Shown here: one piece after another, positions 1 through 6,587 of the stretch
Layout of the letters: each line of letters starts with the position of its first letter
How positions within the stretch are numbered: the first letter of the stretch is position 1
Assembly (NCBI GenBank): GCA_023424585.1
Contig: JAFADT010000640.1
Location: 1 to 12,641, forward strand
Source: Pseudomonadota bacterium
GTDB lineage: Bacteria; Myxococcota; Myxococcia; Myxococcales; Myxococcaceae
Length of the DNA stretch: 12,641 nt
Direction of reading: 5' to 3'
Made by a program: the position numbers and the translations under genes
Notes under the pieces: model-generated
Told to the model about the DNA's origin: nothing
Database searches by the model: none
The model's input: only the letters and a program-made list of their open reading frames with translations

Positions 1-13
1 TGAAGTCCACGCC

Positions 14-1306
14 GTGTCCACCCTTTCCTCCGGCGTCGCGCCCGAGCGCACCATCGGGCCGTTCCAACTGCTGGCCCTGGGCGTCAACGGCATCGTGGGC
101 GTCGGCATCTTCTTCGCGCCCGCGGAGGTCGCGGCGCTGGCGCCGGGCCTGGGCGCGGTGTGGGCCTTCGCGCTGACGGGGCTGGCGCTGGTGCCGGTGG
201 CGTTCGCGTTCGCGGTGCTCGGCCGGCGGTTCGACTCGGATGGCGGGCCCGTGGTGTTCGCGCGCGCGGCGTTCGGCGAGCGCGTGTCCTTCCTCGTCGG
301 GTGGGTGGCCTACGTCAGCGCCTTCCTGAGCACGTCCGCGGTGATGGCGGGCCTGGCGCGGGCGGTGGCGCCGTCCGTGAACCTGGGCGGGCCCGTCGGC
401 GAGCGGCTGCTGGCCTCCGCGCTGGTGACGGGGCTGGCGGCGCTGGTGGCGTCGGGCATCCGCGTGTCGGCGAGGACGTGGACGGCGCTCACGGTGCTCA
501 AGCTGGTGCCGCTGGCGGCGCTGCTGGGCGCGTGCGTCCTCCTGCCCCACCCGGATGTGCCGCCACCGCTGCCCGCCACGGGGGCCTCGTGGCTGAAGGC
601 GGGGCTGACGGTGATGTTCGCGTACCAGGGCTTCGAGATCGTCCCGGTCATCGCCGGGCAGGTGCGCGCGTCGGAGCGCACGGTGCCCCTGGCGACGGTG
701 GGCTCGCTGCTGGTGGCGGCGCTGCTGTACGTGGGGCTCGTGTGGGCGTGCGTCGTCGCGCTGCCGGCCCTGGCGCAGGCGGACGCGCCCCTGGCGCAGG
801 CCGCGGGGGCGTGGGGGGGCGCGAGGTTGGAGCGCCTGGTGGCCGCGGGGACGAGCGTGTCCGCGCTGGGCATCTGCGTGGGGATGATGGTGACGACGCC
901 CCGCTACCTCTCCGCGCTGGCGGCCGGGGAGCGGTCGCTGTTCGGGCTGGAGCGCATGTCGGCGTCGGGCGTGCCCATGCGAGCGCTCGCGGTGACGTGG
1001 GTGCTGGTGCTGGGGTTCGTGAACCTGGGGGACCTGTCGGAGCTCTTCGCGCTCTCCGCCATCGCGGTGCTGATGCAGTTCGGGGGCACGGCGGCGGCGC
1101 TCGCGGTGCTGTCGCTGCGGCGGGAGCGGGACCTGCGGCCGGTGCACGCGCTGCTCGCGGCGCCCACGCTGGTGCTGGGGCTGACGCTGGTGGGCTTCGG
1201 CGCGAGCGCGCGGGAGGCCGCGGTGGCGTCGGTGACGGTGCTCGCGGGGCTGGCGCTGATGCGGCTGGCGCGGCCGAGGGAGCCAGCGCCCGTCCGCCTG
1301 CCCTGA
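14..1306 (+). CDS. APC-family amino acid permease
   Basis: A 430-residue integral membrane protein built almost wholly of hydrophobic helices (about 11-12), typical of the amino acid-polyamine-organocation superfamily. The first helix carries the family's substrate-loop signature GIVGVGIF (residues 26-33). A second conserved region, FAYQGFEIVP (about 202-211) followed by ASERTVP, matches the helix-6 segment of APC permeases, where the pattern is roughly F.GFE....E....R.IP. It should sit in the inner membrane and move an amino acid or related amine with protons or by exchange; the substrate cannot be read from sequence. The GTG start at 14 is the first in frame and gives the usual short hydrophilic N-terminus, but no clear Shine-Dalgarno is visible, and the window begins only 13 bases upstream. 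The TGA at bases 1-3 could be the stop of an upstream gene. Family confident, substrate unknown. Confidence 0.88.
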   Translation: MSTLSSGVAPERTIGPFQLLALGVNGIVGVGIFFAPAEVAALAPGLGAVWAFALTGLALVPVAFAFAVLGRRFDSDGGPVVFARAAFGERVSFLVGWVAYVSAFLSTSAVMAGLARAVAPSVNLGGPVGERLLASALVTGLAALVASGIRVSARTWTALTVLKLVPLAALLGACVLLPHPDVPPPLPATGASWLKAGLTVMFAYQGFEIVPVIAGQVRASERTVPLATVGSLLVAALLYVGLVWACVVALPALAQADAPLAQAAGAWGGARLERLVAAGTSVSALGICVGMMVTTPRYLSALAAGERSLFGLERMSASGVPMRALAVTWVLVLGFVNLGDLSELFALSAIAVLMQFGGTAAALAVLSLRRERDLRPVHALLAAPTLVLGLTLVGFGASAREAAVASVTVLAGLALMRLARPREPAPVRLP

Positions 1307-1412
1307 CGCTGTCGCACGTCAGCAGGGCGGGCGGGCCTGGGGCCCCCGCGGCGCGTTGTGTTGCGAAGGGGGGACGGGCCCGGGAGACTCGCGCGGGGGT
1401 CTTTGCGAGGCG

Positions 1413-2135
1413 ATGCTCGGGTATCAGGCGAATGCGCAGTGGCGGGACATGTCCGACTTCGTGGTGCACTTCACGAGGCCCGGGCCGCCGTACCACGACG
1501 CCTACCAGAACATGATGAGCATCCTGGGGGCGCGCACGCTCATCCCGGGCGCGGAGGGGTTTGGCATCGCGCGGCGGGAGGCGGTGGTGGCGGACCGGCA
1601 CCGCTCGGTGTGCTTCAGCGAGATCCCGTTGGATCAGCTCGCGAGGCTGGTGCAGCGCCGGAGCCTGTACGGCATCGCGTTCCGCAAGAGCTTCATCCTG
1701 TCACAGGGAGGAGGCCCGGTCTGGTACGTCCAGTACGGCTCACCGGCGCACCTGGCGATGAAGCACCAGTTGGTCCAGGCCCTGGCGGCGAAGGAGCCGC
1801 AGAAGGAGCCGGTGTGGGCGGTGACGCCCTTCGTGGACATCCAGGGAGACGCGCACAACGCGCCCTACAGCTACCGCTTCGACTGGGAGCGGGAGTGGCG
1901 CGTCCCGGGCCTGCTGCGCTTCACGGAGTACGACGTCGCGGCGCTCTTCCTCCCAGAGGAGGTCCACACCCTGGCCCGGGACTTCTTCGCCTGGGCGGTG
2001 CGCGAGCGCGCGGGCCCGGGCTACTTCTGCCCCGTGTTGGATCCGGGCTGGAAGGAGGAGCAGATCCAGGAAGCGCTGGAGGAGCACGCGGAGTCGCCTC
2101 CGGCGATGGCGGAGCGCAAGCGCGTGCAGGGCTGA
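1413..2135 (+). CDS. AbiGi-like abortive infection family protein (orphan)
   Basis: A soluble protein of 240 residues from the chosen ATG at 1413. The frame is open back to a TTG at 1356, and another ATG lies at 1449. GAGG sits just before 1413, though very close. The start is kept upstream of 1449 because the N-terminal W10...DFVVHFTRP (15-23) looks like part of the conserved domain. Other recognisable segments are CFSEIP (67-72), a YGIAFRK segment shortly after it, and WEREWRVPG (158-166). From memory these match proteins annotated as AbiGi, the antitoxin-side component of the lactococcal AbiG abortive phage resistance system. The match was not checked by search, and no AbiGii-like toxin lies next to it. 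The HFT...E.EWR layout also recalls ADP-ribosyltransferase-like folds such as DarT (speculative). It ends 41 bp from the convergent dbpA stop. The lone placement suggests a solitary defence or stress gene rather than a full toxin-antitoxin operon. Confidence 0.55.
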   Translation: MLGYQANAQWRDMSDFVVHFTRPGPPYHDAYQNMMSILGARTLIPGAEGFGIARREAVVADRHRSVCFSEIPLDQLARLVQRRSLYGIAFRKSFILSQGGGPVWYVQYGSPAHLAMKHQLVQALAAKEPQKEPVWAVTPFVDIQGDAHNAPYSYRFDWEREWRVPGLLRFTEYDVAALFLPEEVHTLARDFFAWAVRERAGPGYFCPVLDPGWKEEQIQEALEEHAESPPAMAERKRVQG

Positions 2136-2176
2136 GGACAGCGCGGCCCGCGGCCGAGGCTCCGGCAACGCCCTCG

Positions 2177-3562
2177 TCACCGCACGCGTTCGATGCGGTG
2201 CCGGCGGCCCTTGATGCGGCCCTCGCTCAGCCGCTGGAACGCGACCTTCACCACGCGCTTGGAGACGGCGACGAAGGCATGGCGGTCGTGGATCTCGATC
2301 TTGCCCACGTCCTCCGCCTTCAGGCCGCCCGCTTCGCCCGTCAGCGCGCCCAGGATGTCTCCGGGCCGCATCTTGTCCTTGCGCCCCGCGGAGATGGACA
2401 GCGTCTCCCAACCGGAGATGAGCGACACGCCCGGCGCGTGCTCCGGCACCAGCGCGTCCACGTCTCCCTTCTCCAGCTTCACGCCCGTCGTCGCCTCGAT
2501 GTCCTCCACCTTGCGGCTGTCCGAGCGCGTCACCAGCGACAGCGCCAGTCCCCGGCGACCCGCGCGCCCCGTGCGGCCGATGCGGTGCACATACGCCTCC
2601 GGCTGCTGCGGCAGCTCGTAGTTCACCACCGCGTCCAGCGCCTCCACGTCGATGCCCCGGCCCGCCACGTCCGTGGCCACCAGCACGCGCGTGCTGTGGT
2701 TGCGGAACTTCGCCATCACCCGGTCCCGGTCGAACTGCTCCAGGTCCCCCTGCAAGCCGTCCGCGCTCACGCCCGCCTGCACCAGGGCCCGCGTCAGCTC
2801 CACCACCACCGCCTTGAAGTTGCAGAACACGATGGCGGAGGCCGGCTGGTGCTGGCGCAGGAGCCTCAGCAGCAGCGCGGGCTTCTCCTCGGGCTGGCAC
2901 GCATACGCCACCTGCTGGATGTCCGGCGCGGCCTCCTCCTGCGCCAGCGACACCCGCACGGGGTCCTTCTGGAACGCGCGGCTCAGCTCCTCGATGTCGT
3001 CCGGGAACGTGGCGGAGAAGAGCACCGTCTGCCGCTTCGCGGGCGTCGCCCCGAGCACCCGCTCCATGTCCTCGCGGAAGCCCATGTCCAGCATCCGGTC
3101 CGCTTCATCCAGCACCACCGTGGCCAGGTGCCGCGTGTCCAGCACCTCTCGGTCCAGCAGGTCCATGATGCGACCCGGCGTCCCCACGGCGAGGTGGGCG
3201 CCCTTCTCCAGCGCCTCCACCTGCGGCCGGACGGGCTGCCCTCCCGCGAGCACCAGCACCTGCACGCCCGGCATCCGCCGCGCGAGCCGTCGGATCTCCC
3301 CCGCCACCTGCGCGCACAGCTCGCGCGTCGGGCAGAGCACCAGCGCCTGGAGCCGCCGGTCCTGCGTGAGCTTCACCTTCTGCAGGATGGGCAGCGCGAA
3401 CGCCGCCGTCTTCCCGCTGCCCGTGCGCGCCTGCCCCACCACGTCCCTCCCCTCCAACAGCACCGGGATGCTCTGCGCCTGGATGGGGGTGGCCGTCTTG
3501 AATCCCAGCTCCTCCAGCACCTGGAGCAGCGGGGGCGACAGCGCGAGCGCGGCGAATTCCAT
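2177..3562 (-). CDS. dbpA: ATP-dependent RNA helicase DbpA
   Basis: A DEAD-box RNA helicase of 461 residues, close to E. coli DbpA (about 457). All helicase motifs are present: Q motif (F3, then TPIQ at 25-28), Walker A ARTGSGKT (45-52), PTREL (78-82), TPGR (128-131), DEAD (152-155), SAT (183-185), ATDVAGRGIDV (296-306) and HRIGRTGRAGR (326-336). The C-terminal ~75 residues form the DbpA RNA-binding domain, an RRM-like fold recognised by MRPGDILGALTG, KIEIHDRHAFVAV and a basic GRIKGRRHRI tail. In characterised DbpA this domain binds hairpin 92 of 23S rRNA, so the likely role is remodelling late 50S ribosome assembly intermediates in the cytoplasm. Two ATG codons lie back to back (3565 and 3562); GAGG is 5 nt from the second, which is chosen. 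The frame stays open further upstream (to 3637), but that extension is low-complexity. It lies downstream of the TetR gene on the same strand and probably has its own promoter. Confidence 0.95.
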   Translation of the reverse strand: MEFAALALSPPLLQVLEELGFKTATPIQAQSIPVLLEGRDVVGQARTGSGKTAAFALPILQKVKLTQDRRLQALVLCPTRELCAQVAGEIRRLARRMPGVQVLVLAGGQPVRPQVEALEKGAHLAVGTPGRIMDLLDREVLDTRHLATVVLDEADRMLDMGFREDMERVLGATPAKRQTVLFSATFPDDIEELSRAFQKDPVRVSLAQEEAAPDIQQVAYACQPEEKPALLLRLLRQHQPASAIVFCNFKAVVVELTRALVQAGVSADGLQGDLEQFDRDRVMAKFRNHSTRVLVATDVAGRGIDVEALDAVVNYELPQQPEAYVHRIGRTGRAGRRGLALSLVTRSDSRKVEDIEATTGVKLEKGDVDALVPEHAPGVSLISGWETLSISAGRKDKMRPGDILGALTGEAGGLKAEDVGKIEIHDRHAFVAVSKRVVKVAFQRLSEGRIKGRRHRIERVR

Positions 3563-3609
3563 CATGGCCTCGGGGGACGGAGGCACGGGGCGCCTCGGGA
3601 GAACGCGCC

Positions 3610-3637
3610 CTTGTAGCAGCCTTCGCACGGCGGACAA
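3610..3637 (-). promoter_or_regulatory. Candidate dbpA promoter
   Basis: In the 83-bp gap between the TetR stop and dbpA, the minus strand reads TTGTCC (3637-3632), a 16-bp spacer, then TACAAG (3615-3610). Each hexamer matches four of six positions of the housekeeping sigma consensus. It would start transcription about 40 bp before the dbpA ATG. The sequence match alone is weak evidence in a genome of this GC content. Confidence 0.3.
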
Positions 3638-3648
3638 GCCCGGCGCCC

Positions 3649-4242
3649 CTACCCCGCCCAGCCCGCCACCTCGCTCGCCGTCGCCTGGGCCAGCTTCGCC
3701 GCCGCCGCCGGGTCCACACGCGCCGTGACGAGCACGCCGATGACCGCGCCCAGCAGCAGCTCCACCCGCCGGGCCACCGTCTTGCGCGGCAGGACGCCCG
3801 CCCGCGCCGCGCCCTCCAGGGCCCGCGTCAGGTGGCCCCGCAGGAGCGCCCGGTAGTCCTCCACCGCTTGCTTCGCCTCGGCGTCATGCGGGCCCAGCTC
3901 CGTGGCCGTGTTGACCAGCAGGCACCCGCGCCGGGTCAGCGCGGGCGGCGCGGTGGCCATGGTCGCCGCGAGCGACTCGAAGTACTCCGTCACCTGCACG
4001 AGGCCCGGCGCGTCCTTCGCGAAGACGCCCAGCCGCGGCGTGATGACCTCCTGGAGGTACAGCGCGATGGCCCGCGCGAACAGCCCGCGCTTGCTCTCGA
4101 ACGCCTGGTACAGGCTGGAGCGGTTCAGCCCCGTCGCGGACTCCAGGTCCGACAGCGACGTCGCCTCGTAGCCGCGCGACCAGAACACGCCCAGCGCCGC
4201 CCGCACCGCCTCTGTCTCATCAAACGCCCGCGTCCGCGCCAC
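3649..4242 (-). CDS. TetR/AcrR-family transcriptional repressor
   Basis: A 197-residue regulator with the classical TetR layout. An N-terminal helix bundle (about 1-50) contains the helix-turn-helix, TSLSDLESATGLNRSSLYQAF in two parts (about 28-48), followed by a helical ligand-binding and dimerisation domain. The segment RRGCLLVNTATELGPHD in the second domain is shared by a large TetR subgroup (Gly-Cys-x-x-Val-Asn ... Glu-Leu-x-x-x-Asp). The GTG start at 4242 is fixed by AAGGAG six bases upstream. It is divergent from the DUF1304 gene at 4335, and the 92-bp space between them holds two operator-like palindromes. It therefore most likely represses itself and the membrane protein until an unknown small ligand binds. 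The 83-bp gap to dbpA makes co-transcription with the helicase possible but not needed. Confidence 0.92.
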   Translation of the reverse strand: MARTRAFDETEAVRAALGVFWSRGYEATSLSDLESATGLNRSSLYQAFESKRGLFARAIALYLQEVITPRLGVFAKDAPGLVQVTEYFESLAATMATAPPALTRRGCLLVNTATELGPHDAEAKQAVEDYRALLRGHLTRALEGAARAGVLPRKTVARRVELLLGAVIGVLVTARVDPAAAAKLAQATASEVAGWAG

Positions 4243-4252
4243 GCCACGCTCC

Positions 4253-4282
4253 TTGACAATTCTGAACTGACCGTTTCAATAT
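4253..4282 (+). promoter_or_regulatory. Candidate promoter of the DUF1304 gene
   Basis: A perfect -35 hexamer TTGACA (4253-4258) is followed after 18 bp by CAATAT (4277-4282), a 3/6 match to -10. Transcription would start near 4289. The first operator-like site fills the spacer, and the second covers the expected start point and initial transcribed region, as expected for steric repression. On the other strand, CTGAAC (4305-4300), a 16-bp spacer and GATATT (4283-4278) could serve the TetR gene, placing both promoters under the same sites. The -35 element is convincing; the -10 is poor. Confidence 0.45.
4259..4282. promoter_or_regulatory. TetR operator-like site 1
   Basis: The core TGAACTGACCGTTTCA (4263-4278) has inverted arms TGAA/TTCA around a six-to-eight-base centre and is 13/16 identical to site 2, lying 26 bp away. 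It overlaps the -35/-10 spacer of the rightward promoter. Its location between a TetR gene and its divergent neighbour is the usual place for a TetR operator. Binding is inferred. Confidence 0.6.
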
Positions 4283-4284
4283 CG

Positions 4285-4308
4285 ATTCGGAACTGACTGG
4301 TTCAGAAT
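4285..4308. promoter_or_regulatory. TetR operator-like site 2
   Basis: A 24-bp imperfect palindrome. The left arm reads ATTC, one mismatch, then GAAC; the right arm reads GTTC, one mismatch, then GAAT, around the centre TGACTG. Its core GGAACTGACTGGTTCA (4289-4304) repeats the core of site 1 in the same orientation. The 26-bp offset is about two and a half helical turns. The site covers the predicted start point of the DUF1304 transcript. Confidence 0.65.
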
Positions 4309-4334
4309 ATCCCAACCCCGGAGGGGGAGTCATC

Positions 4335-4712
4335 ATGTCGCCACTGGCGCAGGTCTGCGCGGTCATCGCCGCGCTCATCCACGTGTTGTTCTTCGTGATG
4401 GAGAGCATCGTCTTCTCGCGGCCGAAGGTGTGGCGGCGCTTCGGGCTGAGGTCGCAGGCGGACGCGGACGTGGTGAAGCCGATGGCGCTCAACCAGGGCT
4501 TCTACAACCTGTTCCTCGCGCTGGGCGTGCTGGCGGGCGTGGTGCTGGTGCACACGGGCGCGGTGGCGTCGGGCGTGGCGGCGGTGGTGTTCGGCTGCGC
4601 GTGCATGCTGCTGGCGGCGGTGGTGCTGGTGAGCAGCAACCGGAGCTTCCTGCGGGCCAGCCTCATCCAGGGCGCCCTGCCGGCCCTGGCCCTCTCGCTC
4701 GTCGTCTTCTGA
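4335..4712 (+). CDS. DUF1304 small inner-membrane protein
   Basis: A 125-residue protein with four predicted transmembrane helices (about 5-27, 56-73, 77-100 and 105-123). Family hallmarks of DUF1304 are present: His16 and Glu23 in the first helix (H......E), the loop motif NQGFYNLFLA (53-62), and SLIQGALPALAL near the end. The biochemical function of the family is unknown. The ATG at 4335 follows a purine-rich GGGGGAG a few bases upstream. It is transcribed away from the TetR gene through the shared operator region, so it is probably the regulator's main target, perhaps an efflux or membrane-stress function. That role is inferred from context only. Confidence 0.9.
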   Translation: MSPLAQVCAVIAALIHVLFFVMESIVFSRPKVWRRFGLRSQADADVVKPMALNQGFYNLFLALGVLAGVVLVHTGAVASGVAAVVFGCACMLLAAVVLVSSNRSFLRASLIQGALPALALSLVVF

Positions 4713-4906
4713 GTACGCGGACCTTCCATTGAGACAGCAAGGCCTCCGCCCAACGGGCGTGTCAGTGCTGGATGGCAGAGTGGCCGCTGACGCAATACCT
4801 CCTTTGGGACCGCCACGTTGCGGCTGGACCAGGGCACGGTTGCGCCAGGCAGCACCACTCTCAACCACGCGGTACGGGATCCAGCATCCCAGGGGGCCCC
4901 ATCCAG
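4713..4906. other. 194-bp intergenic stretch before the Beta-family gene
   Basis: No convincing gene. A small hairpin, CGCCC-AAC-GGGCG (4747-4759), lies 35 bp after the DUF1304 stop but lacks a T-run, so it is at best a weak terminator. From 4791 one plus-strand frame is open for 39 codons and ends in a TGA at 4908-4910 that overlaps the Beta GTG as GTGA. It has only TTG or CTG as possible starts and may be the tail of an eroded gene. Base composition falls to a lower GC level here. Confidence 0.4.
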
Positions 4907-6007
4907 GTGATTCAAAGCTTCGACCGAACGGACTACGTTCCCATTCTCAAGGTCATGATGGGAGAGCGCGAAGCCCTCGCGCAACTTGAGGCTGGCCAAC
5001 GCAGGCGCGTGACTCCGCTCTTCGAAATTCGGCCACCCAAATCCAAACCCGTGAAGAGCAGGCGGAAGTCCTTCCGGATGGAGACGATGGAGGAAGTGTT
5101 GGGGAGGATAGGGCCCCAGCTCGCGAAGGCGATTCCGGAAGGCCGTGCCTTCATCGACGGTCTTCACCTGACGCCGGCCCAGATGATGACCTCGGGAGAA
5201 GCCCCCCTGGCATACGTCCTCGCGAGAGCGAGGGAGTCCGGTGTCGCCCTTGTCCCTGCGACAGGTCCCGAGCGCACACCCGAATACCAGGCGGTTGTCA
5301 GGGACGCCGTCGCCAAAGACAAGCGCGGCGCTTGCATTCGCGTTCGCAAGAAGGAGCTGTTCGGGGACAACCTTGACGAGGTGCTCTCGTCAGTCCTGCG
5401 GTCAATCGGGACAACTCCTGAATCGACCGACCTGGTGCTGGATCTCGGAGAGATCAAACCCGATGACGTGAACATGCTCTCGAAGGGCATCGCCGGAGTC
5501 CTGAATGCCCTCCATGGTGTGAAGGCGTTTCGAACCCTGACGGTTGCCGCGGGTGCTTTTCCGCCGTCGATCAGTCACATCCAACAGCCAACGAAGATTC
5601 CCAGGGCGGACTGGCTCCTGTGGCAGGGCCTTGCCCAGAAGGAGTCGGCGCTCGTGCGAATGCCCACCTACGGTGACTACGCCATCCAGGGAGCACAGCC
5701 ACCCTCACCGAATGCGGCGCTCCATTCCGGCAGCCCCAACATCCGCTACACAGCCGATGACCACTGGCTGGTGCTGCGTGGCTTCGCCCTCAAGCTCCAC
5801 GGGTTTGAGCAATACGCGGCGCTGGCCCAGTTCCTGGTGGCGCACGAGTGCTACGCCGGGCGCACGTTCAGCCGGGGTGACGACTACATTTTCGGATGTG
5901 CCGGGGGTGCCGAGACGCCCGGAAGCCCAGCGGTGTGGCGCAGGGTGGGGACCAATCACCACATCGCGAAGGTGCTGAAGCAGCTCACCAGTCTTCACGC
6001 GCCTTGA
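4907..6007 (+). CDS. Beta-family protein (T4 Beta-like)
   Basis: A soluble protein of 366 residues from a GTG at 4907. That start is chosen because the conserved N-terminal block YVPILK...GE..AL (10-24) follows directly and upstream codons give an unlikely low-complexity leader; an AGGGGGC lies about ten bases before it. Further blocks fit the Beta protein family (Pfam Beta_protein, from memory): TPLFEI (36-41), AFIDGLHL (81-88), LVLDLGEI (176-183) and a C-terminal WRR.GTNHHI (W344, N350, H351, H352). The repeated short hydrophobic strands ending in acidic residues suggest an alpha/beta barrel-like fold (inference). The molecular function is unknown. The gene overlaps the convergent sce7726-type nuclease by 23 bp, and I recall such pairs recurring in bacteria. 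The GC content of sampled stretches is about 55-60%, against about 75-80% in a sampled stretch of the caspase gene, suggesting acquisition by transfer. Confidence 0.75.
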   Translation: MIQSFDRTDYVPILKVMMGEREALAQLEAGQRRRVTPLFEIRPPKSKPVKSRRKSFRMETMEEVLGRIGPQLAKAIPEGRAFIDGLHLTPAQMMTSGEAPLAYVLARARESGVALVPATGPERTPEYQAVVRDAVAKDKRGACIRVRKKELFGDNLDEVLSSVLRSIGTTPESTDLVLDLGEIKPDDVNMLSKGIAGVLNALHGVKAFRTLTVAAGAFPPSISHIQQPTKIPRADWLLWQGLAQKESALVRMPTYGDYAIQGAQPPSPNAALHSGSPNIRYTADDHWLVLRGFALKLHGFEQYAALAQFLVAHECYAGRTFSRGDDYIFGCAGGAETPGSPAVWRRVGTNHHIAKVLKQLTSLHAP

Positions 6008-6545
6008 GCAGGCGCCGGACGTCCGCGCGCAGCGCTTCAGCAGGCACCTGTTCCACCAGGCGCTCGTAGAGCATCTTCCGGGGCCGGCTCCGCAGCCCCT
6101 TGGCCGCCCCCAGTGTCTCCAGAAGCGCCAGTGCTTCGTCGCGCCAGAGCAAGCGGACCAGGGCCGACAGCTGCTGCTGGGGATTGCGTCGGCCTTTGCG
6201 CAAGGGCCGGAGCTTGACCGAGCCATCTCGCTGGGTCGTGGCCGTCTTGACGCCCCACCACGCGGGGATGAGGCCCAGGGCCTGTTGCACATGACGGGCG
6301 CCAACGACGAGCGTGGCCCGGTCCAGCACCGCGCTGTACGCCTCGACCTGCCGTGGAAGCCGGTCCAGCGTGTCCCGCTCGCTCTTCAGCTCGTAGCCGT
6401 GGAGCTCACCGTTGATGACGGCCACATCCACGAAGACCTGGCCGTGCTCCAAGCCCAGCTCTTCACGGATGAGGGTTCCAGGGTCACTCGCGTGAGTGGC
6501 CTTGAGGCTCGCCGTGAGGGCCTGTCGCACGTCGAAGTCACGCAT
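5985..6545 (-). CDS. sce7726-family PD-(D/E)XK nuclease-like protein
   Basis: A 186-residue protein recognised as sce7726-family, named after a Sorangium cellulosum gene. It shows a full restriction-nuclease core: Glu28/Glu29 in the first helix, Asp40 in VFVDVAVI, Glu52-x-Lys54 in GYELKSERD, and Gln66...Tyr70 in RQVEAY, the QxxxY helix seen in Cas4- and AddB-like nucleases. The acidic residues would bind the metal and the Lys would assist phosphodiester hydrolysis. The C-terminal half (WWGV onward) is basic and helical and probably binds substrate or a partner. The ATG at 6545 begins right before the conserved N-terminal helix; no strong Shine-Dalgarno is seen. The gene overlaps the Beta gene tail to tail. 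It also lies 42 bp after the caspase gene on the same strand, so it could be read from that operon. A role as nuclease effector of a defence module is inferred. Confidence 0.8.
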   Translation of the reverse strand: MRDFDVRQALTASLKATHASDPGTLIREELGLEHGQVFVDVAVINGELHGYELKSERDTLDRLPRQVEAYSAVLDRATLVVGARHVQQALGLIPAWWGVKTATTQRDGSVKLRPLRKGRRNPQQQLSALVRLLWRDEALALLETLGAAKGLRSRPRKMLYERLVEQVPAEALRADVRRLLKAREDW

Positions 6546-6587
6546 GGCGCGCGAAGTCTACGGGCCTGGGACGGCGAACGCGACAGG

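Noticed and set aside
1333..1345. Hairpin GGGCC-TGG-GGCCC after the permease as a terminator
   Set aside because: A five-pair stem with no T-run; such stems are common at this GC content.
160..1601. Long open frames overlapping the permease on both strands
   Set aside because: Gly/Arg/Ala/Pro-rich low-complexity translations; the permease frame has clear membrane helices and family motifs.
1358..3616. Very long plus-strand open frame (about 750 codons) opposite dbpA and through the AbiGi-like gene
   Set aside because: His/Arg/Leu-rich composition without domains. It runs antisense to a gene with every DEAD-box motif and is a product of high GC.
4747..4759. Hairpin CGCCC-AAC-GGGCG after the DUF1304 gene as a terminator
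   Set aside because: Short stem and no T-run; noted only within the intergenic entry.
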